Source: Paramarasmius palmivorus
Lineage: Eukaryota; Basidiomycota; Agaricomycetes; Agaricales; Marasmiaceae
DNA: 64,000 bases
Assembly: GCA_037176845.1 (NCBI GenBank)
Contig: JAYKXP010000069.1
Coordinates: 186,001-250,000 of the forward strand
Reading direction: 5' to 3'
The position numbers and the translations under genes were made by a program. Position 1 is the first letter of the stretch. Every line of letters begins with the position of its first letter. Shown in pieces: positions 37,162-49,302 of the stretch. The notes beneath the pieces were generated by a model. It had not been told where the DNA came from. It did not search any database and saw nothing but the letters and a program-made list of their open reading frames with translations.

Positions 37162-38280
37162 ATGCATGCTGACCACGACATACATCTAGAGGCTGAAGTG
37201 GTTTTTTCAGGCCCGCCGCATCCGATTGCATCGTATGTGTTCACTGGCACTCTGGGGGCACGCTGTTCCTTCTCCACCTTTGCTTCTGTATTGACTCCGA
37301 ATTTCTTAGATGTTCCTTTGGGATTTTGTAACACATTTACCTGCAGAATATCACCTTGTGTTAAGTCAGAGGATCACACTACCGACCATGACCTATATTG
37401 TGTGCAGGTGCGACTCATCCTTCGCCTGGACTTCAGATCGTATCTCAAGCATTCCTCCAGGCTGGGGACGCTCAGCATGCTGTTTTTAGAAACAGTTTTC
37501 GTCAGTAAGTATCCGACAGCCAGGGGGGAAAAGCTCTTTGACAAAATACTAACTCCCAATTATACAGCTGCTCCTCTCAACGAGTACTGCTCTACAATAG
37601 GCAAACTCCTTTTCAATGGAAATCCTATCCTGTATACATCCTCATCGTTTCTTCTCTTCCTCTGCGCACGCGCTTTCTACTTGGGGAACAAGCGAATCGT
37701 CTATGCCTTTATGGCTTCATTCTTCGTTGCTACGGCTGCATCAATTCTGATGCCATTTCTGGGGGTCGGAAGCAAGGCTACGACACCCCGAAGTCCTTAC
37801 TGTACAGTCACCAACAAGAATACTCGGTTTGCTCAAATATTGATCAGTGCGGAACTGGTCAATAGATCAATCATTTTCTTTGCCATTGCGATCAAACTCA
37901 TGCCTCCCAAGGACGAAAGGAACCCAGTTGTTGCACAAGCCAAAATTCTGGCATTGCGACGTATGCTGCGAGGCGATCATTTACCAGAACTTTCGCGAGC
38001 ACTCTGGTGGTATGGCCAGAGATACATCATGTGAGTTTGCTAGATTGAGCCAGTACTATTTTTTGCTCATACCTGCAGGGTATTCATCGTCACGAGTTCG
38101 ATATCCTTTGCCGCCTTTTCAATTGGCGATTTTCCGGATATTTATGGCTTTGCCCTGGTTGCACCACACATAGCGATCCAAAACTGCATGATTTGCTATA
38201 TGATTCGTAGTGTTAGGGCCGCTGCTTTGAACCCAAATCGAAACATGGATCTTATTGCCTCGGACCTTGTAATCACTTGA
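37162..38280 (+). CDS. DUF6533-like seven-TM protein, array copy E
   Basis: Exons: 37162-37257, 37310-37407, 37461-37504 (44 nt), 37568-38030 and 38079-38280. It starts MHADHDIHLEAEVVFSG, aligning with MFVGHEVSHETEVVMNSG of copy F. Exon 1 ends ASYVFTGTLG. Exon 2 reads MFLWDFVTHLPAEYHLVLSQ. Exon 4 has FLLFLCARAFYLGNKRIVYA, FFAIAIKLMPPKDER and LPELSRALWWYGQRYIM. Exon 5 ends NPNRNMDLIASDLVIT. The first intron begins GC (GCACGC) where A and F have GTACGT. If the GC site is not used, an unspliced frame happens to stay open from 37030 to 38034. Apart from that the gene is intact. Copies E and F form one pair, C and D another. Confidence 0.72.
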
Positions 38281-38975
38281 CGCACCGAGTAAGTGCCTTA
38301 CTACTTTTCTCCGAATGCTGATACAATTCTGAGGCTCTAGTTCTATGTCCAGCTAAACGTCGCCGCCGCTTGTCAACGTATCATCTGTTTTATTTTACGT
38401 TCATTTATTTCATAGATGACGTTGTGGCACCTCATACAAGACCTTGATGGGACGAATATATGCAATAATCGTGTGAGTGAAACTGCAGACTTGCTAATTC
38501 CCGATTTTGGTCTGAGTGTGAGTCTCCTGTTATCGGTTCCAATACTTGGCGTTTCGCTAGCGTATCCGCCATTCCGCGTTCACCTGTTAAAAGGGGCTGG
38601 CGCTTTACAGTCAATTAATCCCGTTTAGTTAGCTAGCCTATGGGGTTACATTGTTTCCGTATGTCGCTTCACCTCCATTCGCCGTCGTGGACACGCAGCT
38701 TATTTATGACCACGAATATGTAGCAAAACATCCGATCCGTAAAGATAGATTATGGCGAACATCAAGTCGTCCCGCGTTTGGGAGGAGGTCACCAGACTTG
38801 AATCGAATCGAAACCTTATTCAATCCACGGGACAGACATCTAGGTAATCGTCAGAAATATCCACCTCGTTCGACGTTTCCCAAATTCACCGTGTCCGCCA
38901 TCCCCAAGCAACCCCCGCATTATAAGTAATGCCGAGAAGAGTTGAATTTAGGTTCCCACTTATCGCACAAACATC

Positions 38976-40219
38976 ATGTTCGTTGGCCACGAAGTGTCTC
39001 ATGAGACTGAAGTAGTCATGAACTCCGGCGCGCCCTATCCAATTGCGTCGTACATGTTCGCAGGAACTCTAGGAGTACGTTGCTCTTGCACGTCTGGTTT
39101 GTCTGTATTGACAGATCCGACTTCAGATGTTTCTTTGGGACTTTGTGATCCATCTACCAGACGAATACAATCTTATGCTGAGACAGAGGATCACATTGCC
39201 AACAGTGGCGTATATTGTCTGCAGGTTCTCGTACTTAACGTCAGATGTTGGATCTCCGATTCATCTTGAACACCTCCATCAGGTTGAGCACTCTGTGCGC
39301 GATGTTATTGGGCACAATTTTTGTGAGTAAGTACCAGACAGTCATGTTCTGCTTGATGAGGATTCATCATACTCTGCTTCTTACACAGCTGCACCTCTCG
39401 ATATGCATTGCTCTACGATAGGCAAAATCCTATTCAACGGACATCCCGCCATTTCAACGTCGTCGTCGCTTCTTCTCTTCCTCTGCGTACGCGCTTTCTA
39501 CGCAGGGAACAAGCGAGTAGTCAATGCCTTTATAATCTCTTTCTTTGTTGCAGCAGGATCATCGATGTCCGTACCTTTTCTAGGCATCGGGGGAAAGGTC
39601 ACTCCCTCGAGTCCATATTGCACTATCACCAACAAGAATATGCGACTAGCCCAAATATTGACTAGCATACAGCTACTCAATAACATGGCCATTTTCGTGG
39701 CTATTGCGATTAAACTCATGCCTCCCAAGGATGAAGAGGAACCAGCGCGAGCCAAGATCGTGGCGCTCCGGCGTCTATTGCGAGGGCAGCATCTACCGGA
39801 GCTCTCGAGAACGTTATGGTGGGATGGCCAGAGGTACATCATGTGAGTGGATCCCGTTGGGATTACACAATCTCTCGAGCTCACTGATATGCACAGTATA
39901 TTCGCCGTGACAAGTCTGATAAGCTTTACTGCTTTCTCGATCGGAGATTTTGCGGGACATTTATGGCTTCGCTCTCGTCGCGCCGCACATAGCGATCCAA
40001 AACTCTATGATTTGCTACATGATTTGTAGTGTAAGGGCGGCTGCTCTGAACCCAGAGCGAAATATGGATCTTAGCCTACACTTTCTTACTAATTCGGATC
40101 TTGGAGCGACCTTGACCCAGTTTTGTTTGCTACGTCCGCCAGCTATAGCAATTGTTGTAATGTCCCCTTGTATGTCTTTTCTAATTCATTTCGTATCTTG
40201 CTTTACGTCTTGCTGCTAG
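38976..40219 (+). CDS. DUF6533-like seven-TM protein, array copy F (frameshift in last exon)
   Basis: Exons: 38976-39074, 39127-39224, 39283-39326 (44 nt), 39389-39842 and 39897-40219. Exon 2 reads MFLWDFVIHLPDEYNLMLRQ. Exon 4 has LLLFLCVRAFYAGNKRVVNA, YCTITNKNMRLAQ, FVAIAIKLMPPKDEEE and LPELSRTLWWDGQRYIM. The last exon begins IFAVTSLISFTAFSIGDF. A run of three G at 39954-39956 then puts the frame one base out, and IYGFALVAPHIAIQNSMICY follows in the next frame, ending at 40219 with a longer, diverged tail. Only this one break separates it from an intact gene, so a homopolymer sequencing error is as likely as inactivation. Last copy in the array. Confidence 0.65.
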
Positions 40220-40394
40220 CGACAAAAGTCCAATTGATTCGGCAGTAATTTCGCAGGATCACACGACAATTCAATTTGCACCACCTTCGCGATTCTTCAA
40301 GCCTTTCGTTGTCCAGCTGATTCGTGCTTGAAGGCAAGGTAAAACAGCATCCTCTTTATGCAGATCGACTTATATTCTATCACAGATAACAAGC

Positions 40395-41017
40395 ATGGCA
40401 GCTGATTTGACATCCAAGACTCGCAGACGGAATCCAAATGCCGTGAAGGTCTCCAGCGAAGACGCGATATTACCCATGACAGACGAATATATGCAGCAAA
40501 TCGTTCGCCGAGACAAAACGTATGAGTTTAGAAGATACAGAATCTCGTCTATCGTCAAACGTATATGGTTTTACATCAACGCGCCACACTCTTCCGTGAT
40601 GTACATCTGCGAAATCGACCCAGCTCGAACACGAATCCAGGCGATGATCCGCTTCCTGAAGATGGGCTCGGGAACCACGAGTTTAACACACGACACGAGG
40701 ATTGGGACCGTTACGATTATGCTTATAGGGTGAAAAGCGTCAGGAAGATAGGTGTGCCACTAGACTTGAAGGTGATGAAAGAGCGGTATGGGGTGAAAAA
40801 TGCACCACGGAGTTTGGTGTATGTACCACCCAAGATGGTCAAAGATACCCCTTTGGAAGAACAGCTACTTGTGTGGGCGTTAGATGAATCGAAGGACGAC
40901 GTTGATGGTGGGAGCGAGGGAAACGTTGAAGAAGTTGCGATGCTTGGAAAACGAGATCGAAAACCGAAGAGTGTTACCTTCCCTACTAAGCGTCAAAAAA
41001 CTGTTGAGGAAGTCTGA
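40395..41017 (+). CDS. ASCH/PUA-like domain protein (one frameshift)
   Basis: Small basidiomycete protein with an EVE/ASCH-type PUA-like fold, a fold generally associated with RNA or modified-base binding; actual role unknown. The N-terminal part reads LPMTDEYMQQIVRRDKTYEF, RRYRISSIVKRIWFYINAP and VMYICEIDPARTR. Near 40633 the frame changes and the protein continues NPGDDPLPEDGLGNHEFN, DWDRYDYAYRVKSVRKI, MKERYGVKNAPRSLVYVPP, then a charged tail with KRQKTVEEV. One A missing from an AAA run (ACGAATCC instead of ACGAAATCC) restores RTRNPGDDP, so the break is a one-base deletion. No introns seen. About 207 residues if joined. Confidence 0.7.
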
Positions 41018-41722
41018 TCATATTGAGCCTGAGGCTGGCATGTAGTGTTCTCGTGGGTATGGCGGTTCGGGAGGGGGCATCTGTTCATAGAAAATGGAAA
41101 AAAGTAAACTCATCTAGGAGTAGCAATATGAATTAGTATAGCTTCTGAGTAATGAAACGAGCACACGTACACGAACTCCCACTGACAGAAGTATCTGATG
41201 TTACAGGCATGCCGCATCAAAAATAGCCTTAGCCCCTTACATTTTTCTCCCTGCGTCTTACTTCTTTCAAAATCTTTAACTCCTCTGTCTCTACAATTCC
41301 ATCACATTGCGAGCGTCCCACCTTGAAATTTAGATTGATGATGAAGGCGAAGACGATTCTCGCGCTTGGGCGCCCGGCCTTTTCTACATTCGGTAACTTC
41401 CGGGCTACGTCAGACCACAACCACCTGCATCGAATACCATTGTATACGTTCAATTGCATTCACTAGGTCTCCGATGATACATTTTTCTCTGTTTCACCTC
41501 AGTATGTGAAATTTCTCCTCGGCGGTGGGCAAATTGCTCCTATATCCGTGGTATAAAATGTTCCATCCTGTATCATGTAAATCCAGGGGCTGAGTCCGTT
41601 CTTGGGGGTGAGTTATCCTTGTGCTCTACCTATGTTTGCGCAGCTAAATTGTACGCAGGAATTTTTGCGGCTGGAGTCCGCAGAACACGGTTTTCCAAAC
41701 TGCTATTGTTTGGTCTACTCCT
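41018..41722. other. Intergenic, no gene recognised
   Basis: About 0.7 kb between two plus-strand genes. A 76-codon frame at 41229-41459 (-) has no recognisable features and is not called. Confidence 0.45.
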
Positions 41723-43285
41723 TTGATGGAAGAGCTGCTGCCGTTGCTGGGGCGGTTGTCGCACACCAATGATGTTCCCTCCGATGCTGAACGTCGAACA
41801 ATCATAACCAAGCTCCCTCGCGCAGAAAGCCATGTACAGAGCCGCCTGCCCGAGGAAATCATCACGAAGGAAGACATTGTTGGGACCGCAAGACAGGTGC
41901 TCCATCCTATTCGGAAAGTTACCGACGACATCCTCGTAGAAATATTCACCATATGTCAAGACTTAGACCTCCTGTGCCTAGAATTGCCACGTCAGGAAGA
42001 ATCGTATGTATCATGGGAACCAAGCTCGTCGTGCTTCTCTACAGAAGCTCCTTGGACATTCTCACATGTATGTCGTCTCTGGAGGCGAGCGGCCTTGTCC
42101 TGTCCTTCTCTCTGGAGAGTCGTCCGGATGGAGTCTATTTTCAGATCTGAAAATATCGAAGCGGTATCCCACAATCTAGCTCTCCAGCTGAAACGGTCAG
42201 GAGACCAGCCTAACCTCATCGTGTCTTTCGACGTACCGGGTACAGAGACGCGGTCCTTCTCGGGATTGAAGATTTACAGAGATTTGTTTTATCTTCCTCT
42301 GGCCCAACTCTCACATCGATGGGAGTCCCTTCATATCACGTTATCTCGCTACAGATCAGTCGAATTCGTCCAGAAATACCTAACGCCCCATATTGAAGGA
42401 TACCTACCTTCTTTGCACTCACTACGTGTAGATCTCATGCGCGCGGGAGAGCAAGATGTTTTCCCCATTGATGCATTCAAGTTCGCTCCAGTCCTCCGCA
42501 AGCTCATCATCAACACGCCTGATGTCGAGAATTTCCCTTTTTTCCTTCACCTTCCATGGGCTCAACTCACCAGTTATCATGGGAGCACTGTGCGCGATAT
42601 CGAACCTGTGGCCCGTCCTCGCCAGGTTGTCAGGAGGATGCCCAACCTGGAGACACTCTTCGAAGAACGTATGTATGTGAATGAAACGCGACCATCTCTT
42701 ATCCGGCTCGACTTTTTGCATACACTTGCTCTTGTCATGACTATGCCGTCGGGGGTCGATCACAACGCGATATCGGAGTATTTCGACCTACTTTCGCTCC
42801 CCCGGCTTCGCGATCTTCGTCTGGAACTCAAACATTATCATTGGTCCCAAAGCATGGCAGCGATTTCTCGTTTCTTTGCGCGGTCAACGTCGACAATTCG
42901 ATCGTTGTGGCTGGAACTCGACGGAGCATACGAAATGTCTTCCCTTTTTATACAAGTTCCGCATCTCGATTCTCTCTCGTTGGCCTCAGTATCCGCTGAG
43001 GTCATCGATACTCTGGCCGAAATCGACTTGCATCGTAATCAACCCAGATTTCTCCCCCAACTATGCCATCTCTCGATGTTCTCCAAGGCGGATGCGTACT
43101 ACAACCCAGAGGACTATATGGAAGAGTCTCTGATAAGGTTCGCCAAGTGCAGGCAGAACTCGACGGAGTTAGTACTGGATTCCTTTATCAAAATTAGGAA
43201 GGAATCACTGGATCTGATGCGTGCCGAAGGATTACATGTTCGAATCGAAAATTTGGCATGGGCACAAACCTTCCGTGCATTCTGA
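41723..43285 (+). CDS. F-box-like protein with LRR-like C-terminal region
   Basis: Intronless gene for 520 residues of the large agaricomycete F-box family, presumed substrate adaptors of SCF ubiquitin ligases. The F-box region runs from about residue 60: HPIRKVTDDILVEIFTIC, then a short insertion, then FSHVCRLWRRAALSCPSLW near residue 115. The rest has recurrent leucine-rich strand/helix units (LPSLHSLRVDL, APVLRKLIINTPDVENF, LPRLRDLRLELKHY, VPHLDSLSLASVS), consistent with a solenoid that reads substrates. The start is uncertain: ATG codons give MMEELLPLLG, followed by SDAERRTIITKLPRAESHVQ, the usual N-terminal helix of this family. No frame problem. Target unknown. Confidence 0.82.
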   Translation: MMEELLPLLGRLSHTNDVPSDAERRTIITKLPRAESHVQSRLPEEIITKEDIVGTARQVLHPIRKVTDDILVEIFTICQDLDLLCLELPRQEESYVSWEPSSSCFSTEAPWTFSHVCRLWRRAALSCPSLWRVVRMESIFRSENIEAVSHNLALQLKRSGDQPNLIVSFDVPGTETRSFSGLKIYRDLFYLPLAQLSHRWESLHITLSRYRSVEFVQKYLTPHIEGYLPSLHSLRVDLMRAGEQDVFPIDAFKFAPVLRKLIINTPDVENFPFFLHLPWAQLTSYHGSTVRDIEPVARPRQVVRRMPNLETLFEERMYVNETRPSLIRLDFLHTLALVMTMPSGVDHNAISEYFDLLSLPRLRDLRLELKHYHWSQSMAAISRFFARSTSTIRSLWLELDGAYEMSSLFIQVPHLDSLSLASVSAEVIDTLAEIDLHRNQPRFLPQLCHLSMFSKADAYYNPEDYMEESLIRFAKCRQNSTELVLDSFIKIRKESLDLMRAEGLHVRIENLAWAQTFRAF

Positions 43286-43499
43286 TTCGACTTCCTGGTG
43301 AGCTTATCCCCATACGCTTTTACTACTGCCAACTGAAATCGCTCGTACAGACAAGAATGGTGAGGATATATTGCGCTAGCAAAGCCATCAGCGAGGATTG
43401 CTCGCCGCAGTAATCATGCAAGGAAACCTATGTGACAGTAATTCTACTCCTTGATATGATAAATACATACAATAGTTACTTCATAGTGCACAGTTCCTT

Positions 43500-46386
43500 C
43501 TACGAAACACATACATGCAAGAAAAAAAAACACCTCGAGCAAAGAGGCATTACCATGCTCTTCCTCTCTCCCTCTCCCTCGTATCCAGGCCCCTTCTCAA
43601 TCCACGCATCATACGCCACCTGCTTCGGGCCAAGACTCTCCAACTGTTTCCTCACCCTTTCGGCTTTACCTCCTCCTTCGCCACTATACAAAGACGGACT
43701 CCTCGTCAAAACCTGCTTTATCTCATTCCCCGTACGTGGTATACTCTCTCCTCTTCTCTCTTTTCCACTACGTATGGACCCGTTCACGTTATTGTGATGC
43801 GCGTGAGGAAACTGAGTATGAGCAATAAAACCCCCAACGGCACCATACACAAATGGTTCCGCCTCCTTTGGTATAGGCACCGTTTGGCGAGGCGGTTCGA
43901 CGTATCGATTTGGCGTTAATCTGTTAGCCCCGCCGATCCCAAGCCCGTCTTGTGGCTGCTGTTTCTTCTCGACAAGCGACTCCTCCGATGCATACCTCTT
44001 AGGTTTCGGCCCTTTGACTGCGCGACAGTATGCGCGTGAATCGTATGATGGGCGTGAACAGTAGGTCCACGTTTTCTGCCTTCCAATCCCAACACATACG
44101 GACTCAGCTGTAGATCCCGGTCTCTATCCCTTCTCGTAGGTGAAGGATTGTTCGCAAAAGACATTTCAAGTTCGTCTCCCAAGATATCCGAGTCACTGGG
44201 TGATATCGGGTTGTACTGAGTCGCAAGATACGGTCCTGGTGATTTTGACCTCGTTCGGTCCTGTGCATTCGACCGTGAGATGAACACAAAACCTTCGACT
44301 GTTTCGCTTTTAGCTGGTACTGGTGGCGGAACCGGCTGAGGCGTATGCGCAATATGCGGAGTTACAGATCTAGAGGAATGATAAGGCACGGCGGGCCGTT
44401 CGCCAACGACACCTCTCCTCAATACATCCTCTTCCTCGTCGCTGAACAGCTCAACTTCCTCTTCTTCTGGTCCCCCGACTGTTGGCTGATGGTGCTGATT
44501 GCGGTTGAACACCATAGGACTGAGTTCTTCGGATATTTCCCTCTTTCTCGTACCTGCACCTGTGCCTCCACCTCCACCTGCATTTCTACCAGCACCACCT
44601 CCCGAGAATGGTGAAAGATCTTCATCGTCATCATCAGGTGGCGGAGCAGCATTAAACTCTCCCACATCGATTTCCTCATCATCACGAACGAGTCCATCAT
44701 CATACCCATCATCCATATAAACTCTATCATCGTCTTCAAACCCAGAATTCGCATGCCCGATATCAGTATCATCCACCTTGACATTCTCCTCGAATGAATA
44801 CGAATATGATTGATAGGAACGAGAAGTATAAGGATGATTCTCGGGCAACTCGAGGTCAAACACCGGATGACTGTGCACCGTGCCAAGTTTTTGTGAAGCA
44901 GTCACGACACTCCATTTTCCACTGCTGCCACCCGAGCTATCCGAATCAAAGGAAGGCTTTTCTTTCACCGCCGTAGGAGGGACGGCCAAGGATGCAATGG
45001 ACTCCATACTGCTCCTGTTGGCGACGTAATAGCCTCGTTTGCTCGGCGCTTTTTCAGACTTGACTGTCGGAAGAGATACGGGAGCAGGAGGTGGTGGGAG
45101 CGGGCTGCGCTGTTGGGGAGCTGGAAGAGGTGGTAGGCCATGCCCATGATGTGACGAAGGCGGCGGGGGTGCAAAGGATGCTGTACTAATTTGCAATCTA
45201 GGCAGCGGGGGAGGTGGACTCCTCAATGACGAAGGCGTCGGCGTCACAACTGGTGTGGTATTAACGAATGGAACGACGGGAGAGCTATTCGCTGATTGCG
45301 TTGTCTACGGCCGAGATTAGGATCGTGGTGCAAAGTATATTCTGATGAACATACCTTGATGGAAACCGAGTCTTTATCCTTATCTTTGTACCCATTCCAT
45401 AGCTTGGCTACACTCTTGCTACCAGTACTTCTCCAGCTACTATTTGACCGCCAGCTGCTGTTTGACCGTATGCTGCTGACACTTCCTGATCGTTTGACTC
45501 GGTTAGATAAAGCAGAAGATGATGTACGTTTGGATATGCCGCCCGAAGATGCTAAAGGAGTGGGCTTCCAACCTATCGAGGGAGGTAAACCGATTTCTCC
45601 GTCAGGCGTGAATGTGCTGTTGTTAGTGCTGGCAGTCGAAGGAGTAGGCACAGGCACGTTTGGTGAAGGCAGCTCCCTTGTCACCATTTTTTGTTTTCCT
45701 TTCCATTTTTCTGAGCGTTCTGCATATGGAAGACTTTCTGGGTCTGGTGGCTCTTCTTCGACCGGCCTTGCAGCTTCGTCTGCTGTTTTCTGCGGCAGTG
45801 GAGGAGGCGGGGGGACAGACGGAATGGTCGGCAATGAAGGATGAGATGTGAGAGCCGAGACCTGGATTGGAGTCGGTAGTGGAGGTGGTGGATCTTCGAC
45901 ACCACTTTTACTCCTCGCATGGTTATTCTGTTTACCACCTCTCATCGGGGAATTCACCCTGGGACCCATCATACCATCCGTCCTCGACGCCGGTCTCGAC
46001 GGCGGCGAGAGTGCACTGTTTGGTGCCGACCCAGGTGGTGCAGGTAATGGCCTCCCACCTAGAGGCACGACCCTCGTCGTCGTAGGTATTGGATGATGCA
46101 CGTCCTCTGAAGAACTAGACGCTGACCCTCCCCACTTTGATAACGCTGTGGTCATCGTCGAGCTCCCCGTCGAAGGGGTTGTGAATGTCGAGGTCGGAGT
46201 TGGTTGAGGTAAGGGTGTCGGTTGAGGTAGAGGCTGTCGTTGAGGCTTTATGAGGGGTGGCACTGGCACTGGTCTCGTCTGATGATTGTTGATGTGGAGA
46301 CGAAGACTAGGTCTCCTCGTCGCCGTAGGTGGCGATGAGGGAGATGGATGTGTCCATGAAGGCGGCGGCGAACCCTGTGTGTGCAT
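43500..46386 (-). CDS. Large proline-rich, mostly disordered protein
   Basis: Two exons. The first (from ATG 46386 to about 45357) and the second (from about 45308 down) are joined by a GT-AG intron whose acceptor gives TTQSANSSPVVPF. The protein has many proline tracts (PPPPPLPQ, SPPPPLPRL, PLPPPPAPVSLP), a basic Ser-rich segment with NSSWRSNSSWRSTGS, KSVAKLWNGYKDKDKDS, an acidic region (DDDDEDLSPF; EEEEVELFSDEEED), and a Gly run. The proline tracts could bind SH3 or EVH1 domains, but no folded domain is seen. Near 44011-44020 the frame must change by one base to pass from HAHTVAQ to GPKPKRYASEESLVEKKQQ and on to YVEPPRQTVPIPKEAEPFVY, VAYDAWIEKGPGYEGEGERK, ending at 43500. Without that shift it stops at 43916. 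About 950 residues. Function unknown. Confidence 0.6.
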
Positions 46387-47073
46387 CGTCTGCAACGACG
46401 AGCTCAACGTTTGCCTTTTGGACAAGCTACAAGACGAGTTCAAGGAATTGATGCTGACATAATACAGGTCGGATCATCAGATGACTTGAGCCGCTTCTCG
46501 CACGCGTCCAAATTGTTCCTTCTCGCTAATCTATCCGCCAGTTATTTTTTTCTATTTTCTATGTATATGTTTTTTTTTCTTCGATCCTCTTCCATGACAC
46601 ATAATACGGGCCAAAAACATTTGAGAAATCAAAGGATGTTCGCGTTGCTAGGCTCCAACCCTCAAATCACACCATCTTCCCTGGGCCCTCATCTCCATGA
46701 TCTCCCATCATTTTGATAGACACAGAGATTGCGTTCTCCCTTGGCAGTGTGTAGCGCTGTCACGGTGTATCTTTCTGGCCGACCGGCGACAGGCGTTCTT
46801 TTTCTGAACATATCTTTGTAACGGGCGTTAGAATGGGTTTCCCAGCGACCCCTCGTTCTCCTCGCTCCTCCCATAATCGCGGGACGCCCAAGCCATCTAA
46901 ACGCCGACGGTTTCGGTGAATTATCATAGACTGGCTCGCTGAATTTCATGAATTTCCCAAACGCCGGCGCTCGTGGGTGTTTCGGATTTGAATATGGTGA
47001 GTCGACCCTGCAGACCATGTGGCGAAAACATAAAAAGAGAAGGGTAAAAAGCTTAGGATACAGGAAATCTGTT

Positions 47074-47162
47074 AGCCCACCGCGAGGGTCGAACTCGCAG
47101 CCTTCAGATCCCGCTTTGTCAACATAAGAGTCTGACGCTCTATCCGATTGAGCTAGGCGGGC
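47074..47162 (-). tRNA. trnK-CUU: tRNA-Lys (CTT) with 15-nt intron
   Basis: Same tRNA body as the other three genes (GCCCGCC acceptor arm, T arm GCGAGTTCGACCCTCGC), anticodon CTT. The intron at 47110-47124 is only 15 nt. A longer open frame at 46689-47243 on the same strand runs through it and is not a gene. Confidence 0.95.
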
Positions 47163-49302
47163 TGATAGTTGCACTTTCGTGAATAATCCCGTCAAGCTTT
47201 CGCGTGGGTAGTAGAAGGCCTTCTCTGGCCTGTTACTAGTCAATTACTAGCATCAAGTCCCCCGTTGTATACTGGACAATCCTACCAGTCCCGAGCACGT
47301 CATTAAAACACCTTACCTATACAAACCTTATAAAAGCGGATTCCGAGAGTCAAAACCAACGAGCACTCAAGTACTCACCGCGTTGAATTGAAACCACTCC
47401 ATAGTCCTGGTTCCTTACAACTACGCAAATGAGGACTGCGAACAATGCATGGGGATCCGGATATCGCCCACCGGCGTGTTAGGGCTTTGCTTAGTGACAC
47501 CACCATATGCTTCCTCGATCGCAGTTTCAAGTTCAAGTGTTGAAGCGAGCTATCGAGGTATTCATTCGGCTACGTGCGGAACCTCTATTCGTTTTCCCAT
47601 ATCTCCGGAACATTTCAAAGCAAATGAATGTTAATAGCCAGTGATGACGATCACCACTGCATAAGATTAGTATCAGCTTGAACGTTGAACCGGAAGCACC
47701 CCAAATCGAACCCACTTACAGCCTATGGGCTATATGTATCCTGACCATGCCACCCAAATCCCCGAGAATAGTTCTCCTACATTTTTCTATTTGTGAGTCC
47801 TCAAACACATCTTGATTTATTCACTGCCTTTTGCATGGATCACCTTGATCACGACGACCAACGAGATGGCTAGGCGAACCCTTCTTCCATAACTATATGA
47901 CTATTACATTCCGGTGTTCATCCAAATTGACCGCTTGATGGAGAAACGTTCCGGAAGCGGTAGGCTGTTCACTGTTGTTGGATTTGATGACGACGATAGA
48001 TTGACTTGTAGTATGTAGAGCAAAGTACTTCTCCTGCTGATCGAACTGGTATTGGATGCAGGGAGAAGGCGATAGTTCACTGCAATGTTTGTAGTTCTGT
48101 TGATTTGAGAGCGATCATGATGGATTCCGAAACCGACTTGTTCAAGTGAGGGATAATATCAATAGACCGTAACTGCGTATTTGGTGCTAAAACAAGAAAT
48201 CAATGTCAGTACCACCAATCAAAATGGAGCATAATACCTGTCTGAGGCCTTCAGAAATGAAAGTGGGAGTCAAAGAGCTGCGGAATATGAACCCAGAAGC
48301 GGAATGTGCCGAAACTCGTGTGACTTCCGGCGCTTAGCACTTCGCGCGGCGGACGTCTAATTTTCGCGACGTTGCAACACTCAGGCTGGAAAATCTTCTT
48401 TCACAAGTTCGTTTCGCTTCTTATTTGCTACGTATCTATGATTGACACCTGACGTTCTGTAGGAGAAACTTACTCCGCGACTCGGACTGGCAGTACGGAA
48501 AAGTAGAGATTAAGCACACAACGACAACACAACGATCTTCACTACTACAGTATCGGACGAGCAGGTGCGCAACCTTGAAAACTTCGTTACTCAATCTGGA
48601 TTGAAATTGATTCCATAGTCTTCACCCGTGTCGAGGCAGCACAATCTGGGCGATTGCACAACGCATCGTCTTCAAGAAGCCGTAGACCGTAGTACGGTGA
48701 TCTACTGCGCAGTAGGCTTTGAACGACTATCTTCAAAACTCTGCCGCAGAGAGTGGTTTGAGTCTAAGGAAGCTGGGAATATTGCCGGATGCCTACCTCG
48801 TTGAAACCACGATATTAACACCTTCAACTGCAACGACATGAATAGGCTGGACGTCGGACAACTAGAGAGTGCCTGGACATCATATTCAGTGCAGCATCTC
48901 CCAACTTGGGCAGAACTCTGGGCATTGCAAGACTAGGAGCCGGTGAGCGTTACCATGAGCTCTTTATACTACACCGTACCGAGGTTCATTGTGATCACCA
49001 GCAATGTCTTTAGCCAGACGCTATTGTCACCGCCGTCAAAAATTTTGCGAACGATCCTGTGACAATTGTTGGATGGTTCTGGTTGGAAGTGCTGACTATG
49101 TTGTGCCATACGTCAGCGCGTGGAGGAAGGGCCGTTGAATGCTTCTGGACATATCAGGCTTGGAGATATTTCTGTGTCTGCCCTTGCGAAGTTTTGAGCT
49201 TCAAGCAAGAAGGCGAAAGGGGTGGCGAAGAATGAGAACATTAAAGTCGAAAAAGAAGTTTCTGATGCCAATGTTTTGATTCCAGCTAACCAAAAAACTC
49301 TA
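47163..49302. other. Gene-poor region
   Basis: About 2.1 kb with no open frame over 61 codons that looks coding, no splice chain and no recognisable transposon relic. It is followed directly by the MITE at 49303. Confidence 0.5.

Noticed and set aside
37408..37436. 29-nt intron in copy E and 20-nt intron in copy F
   Set aside because: Downstream acceptors (37460 and 39282) give normal 53-58-nt introns and a 44-nt exon 3 as in the other copies.
37030..38034. Single-exon 334-codon gene
   Set aside because: Family comparison shows three introns; the conserved MFLWDFVTHL exon is in a different frame from this long frame.
46689..47243. 184-codon protein on the minus strand
   Set aside because: Overlaps the tRNA-Lys gene at 47074-47162 and has no domain or splice continuation.
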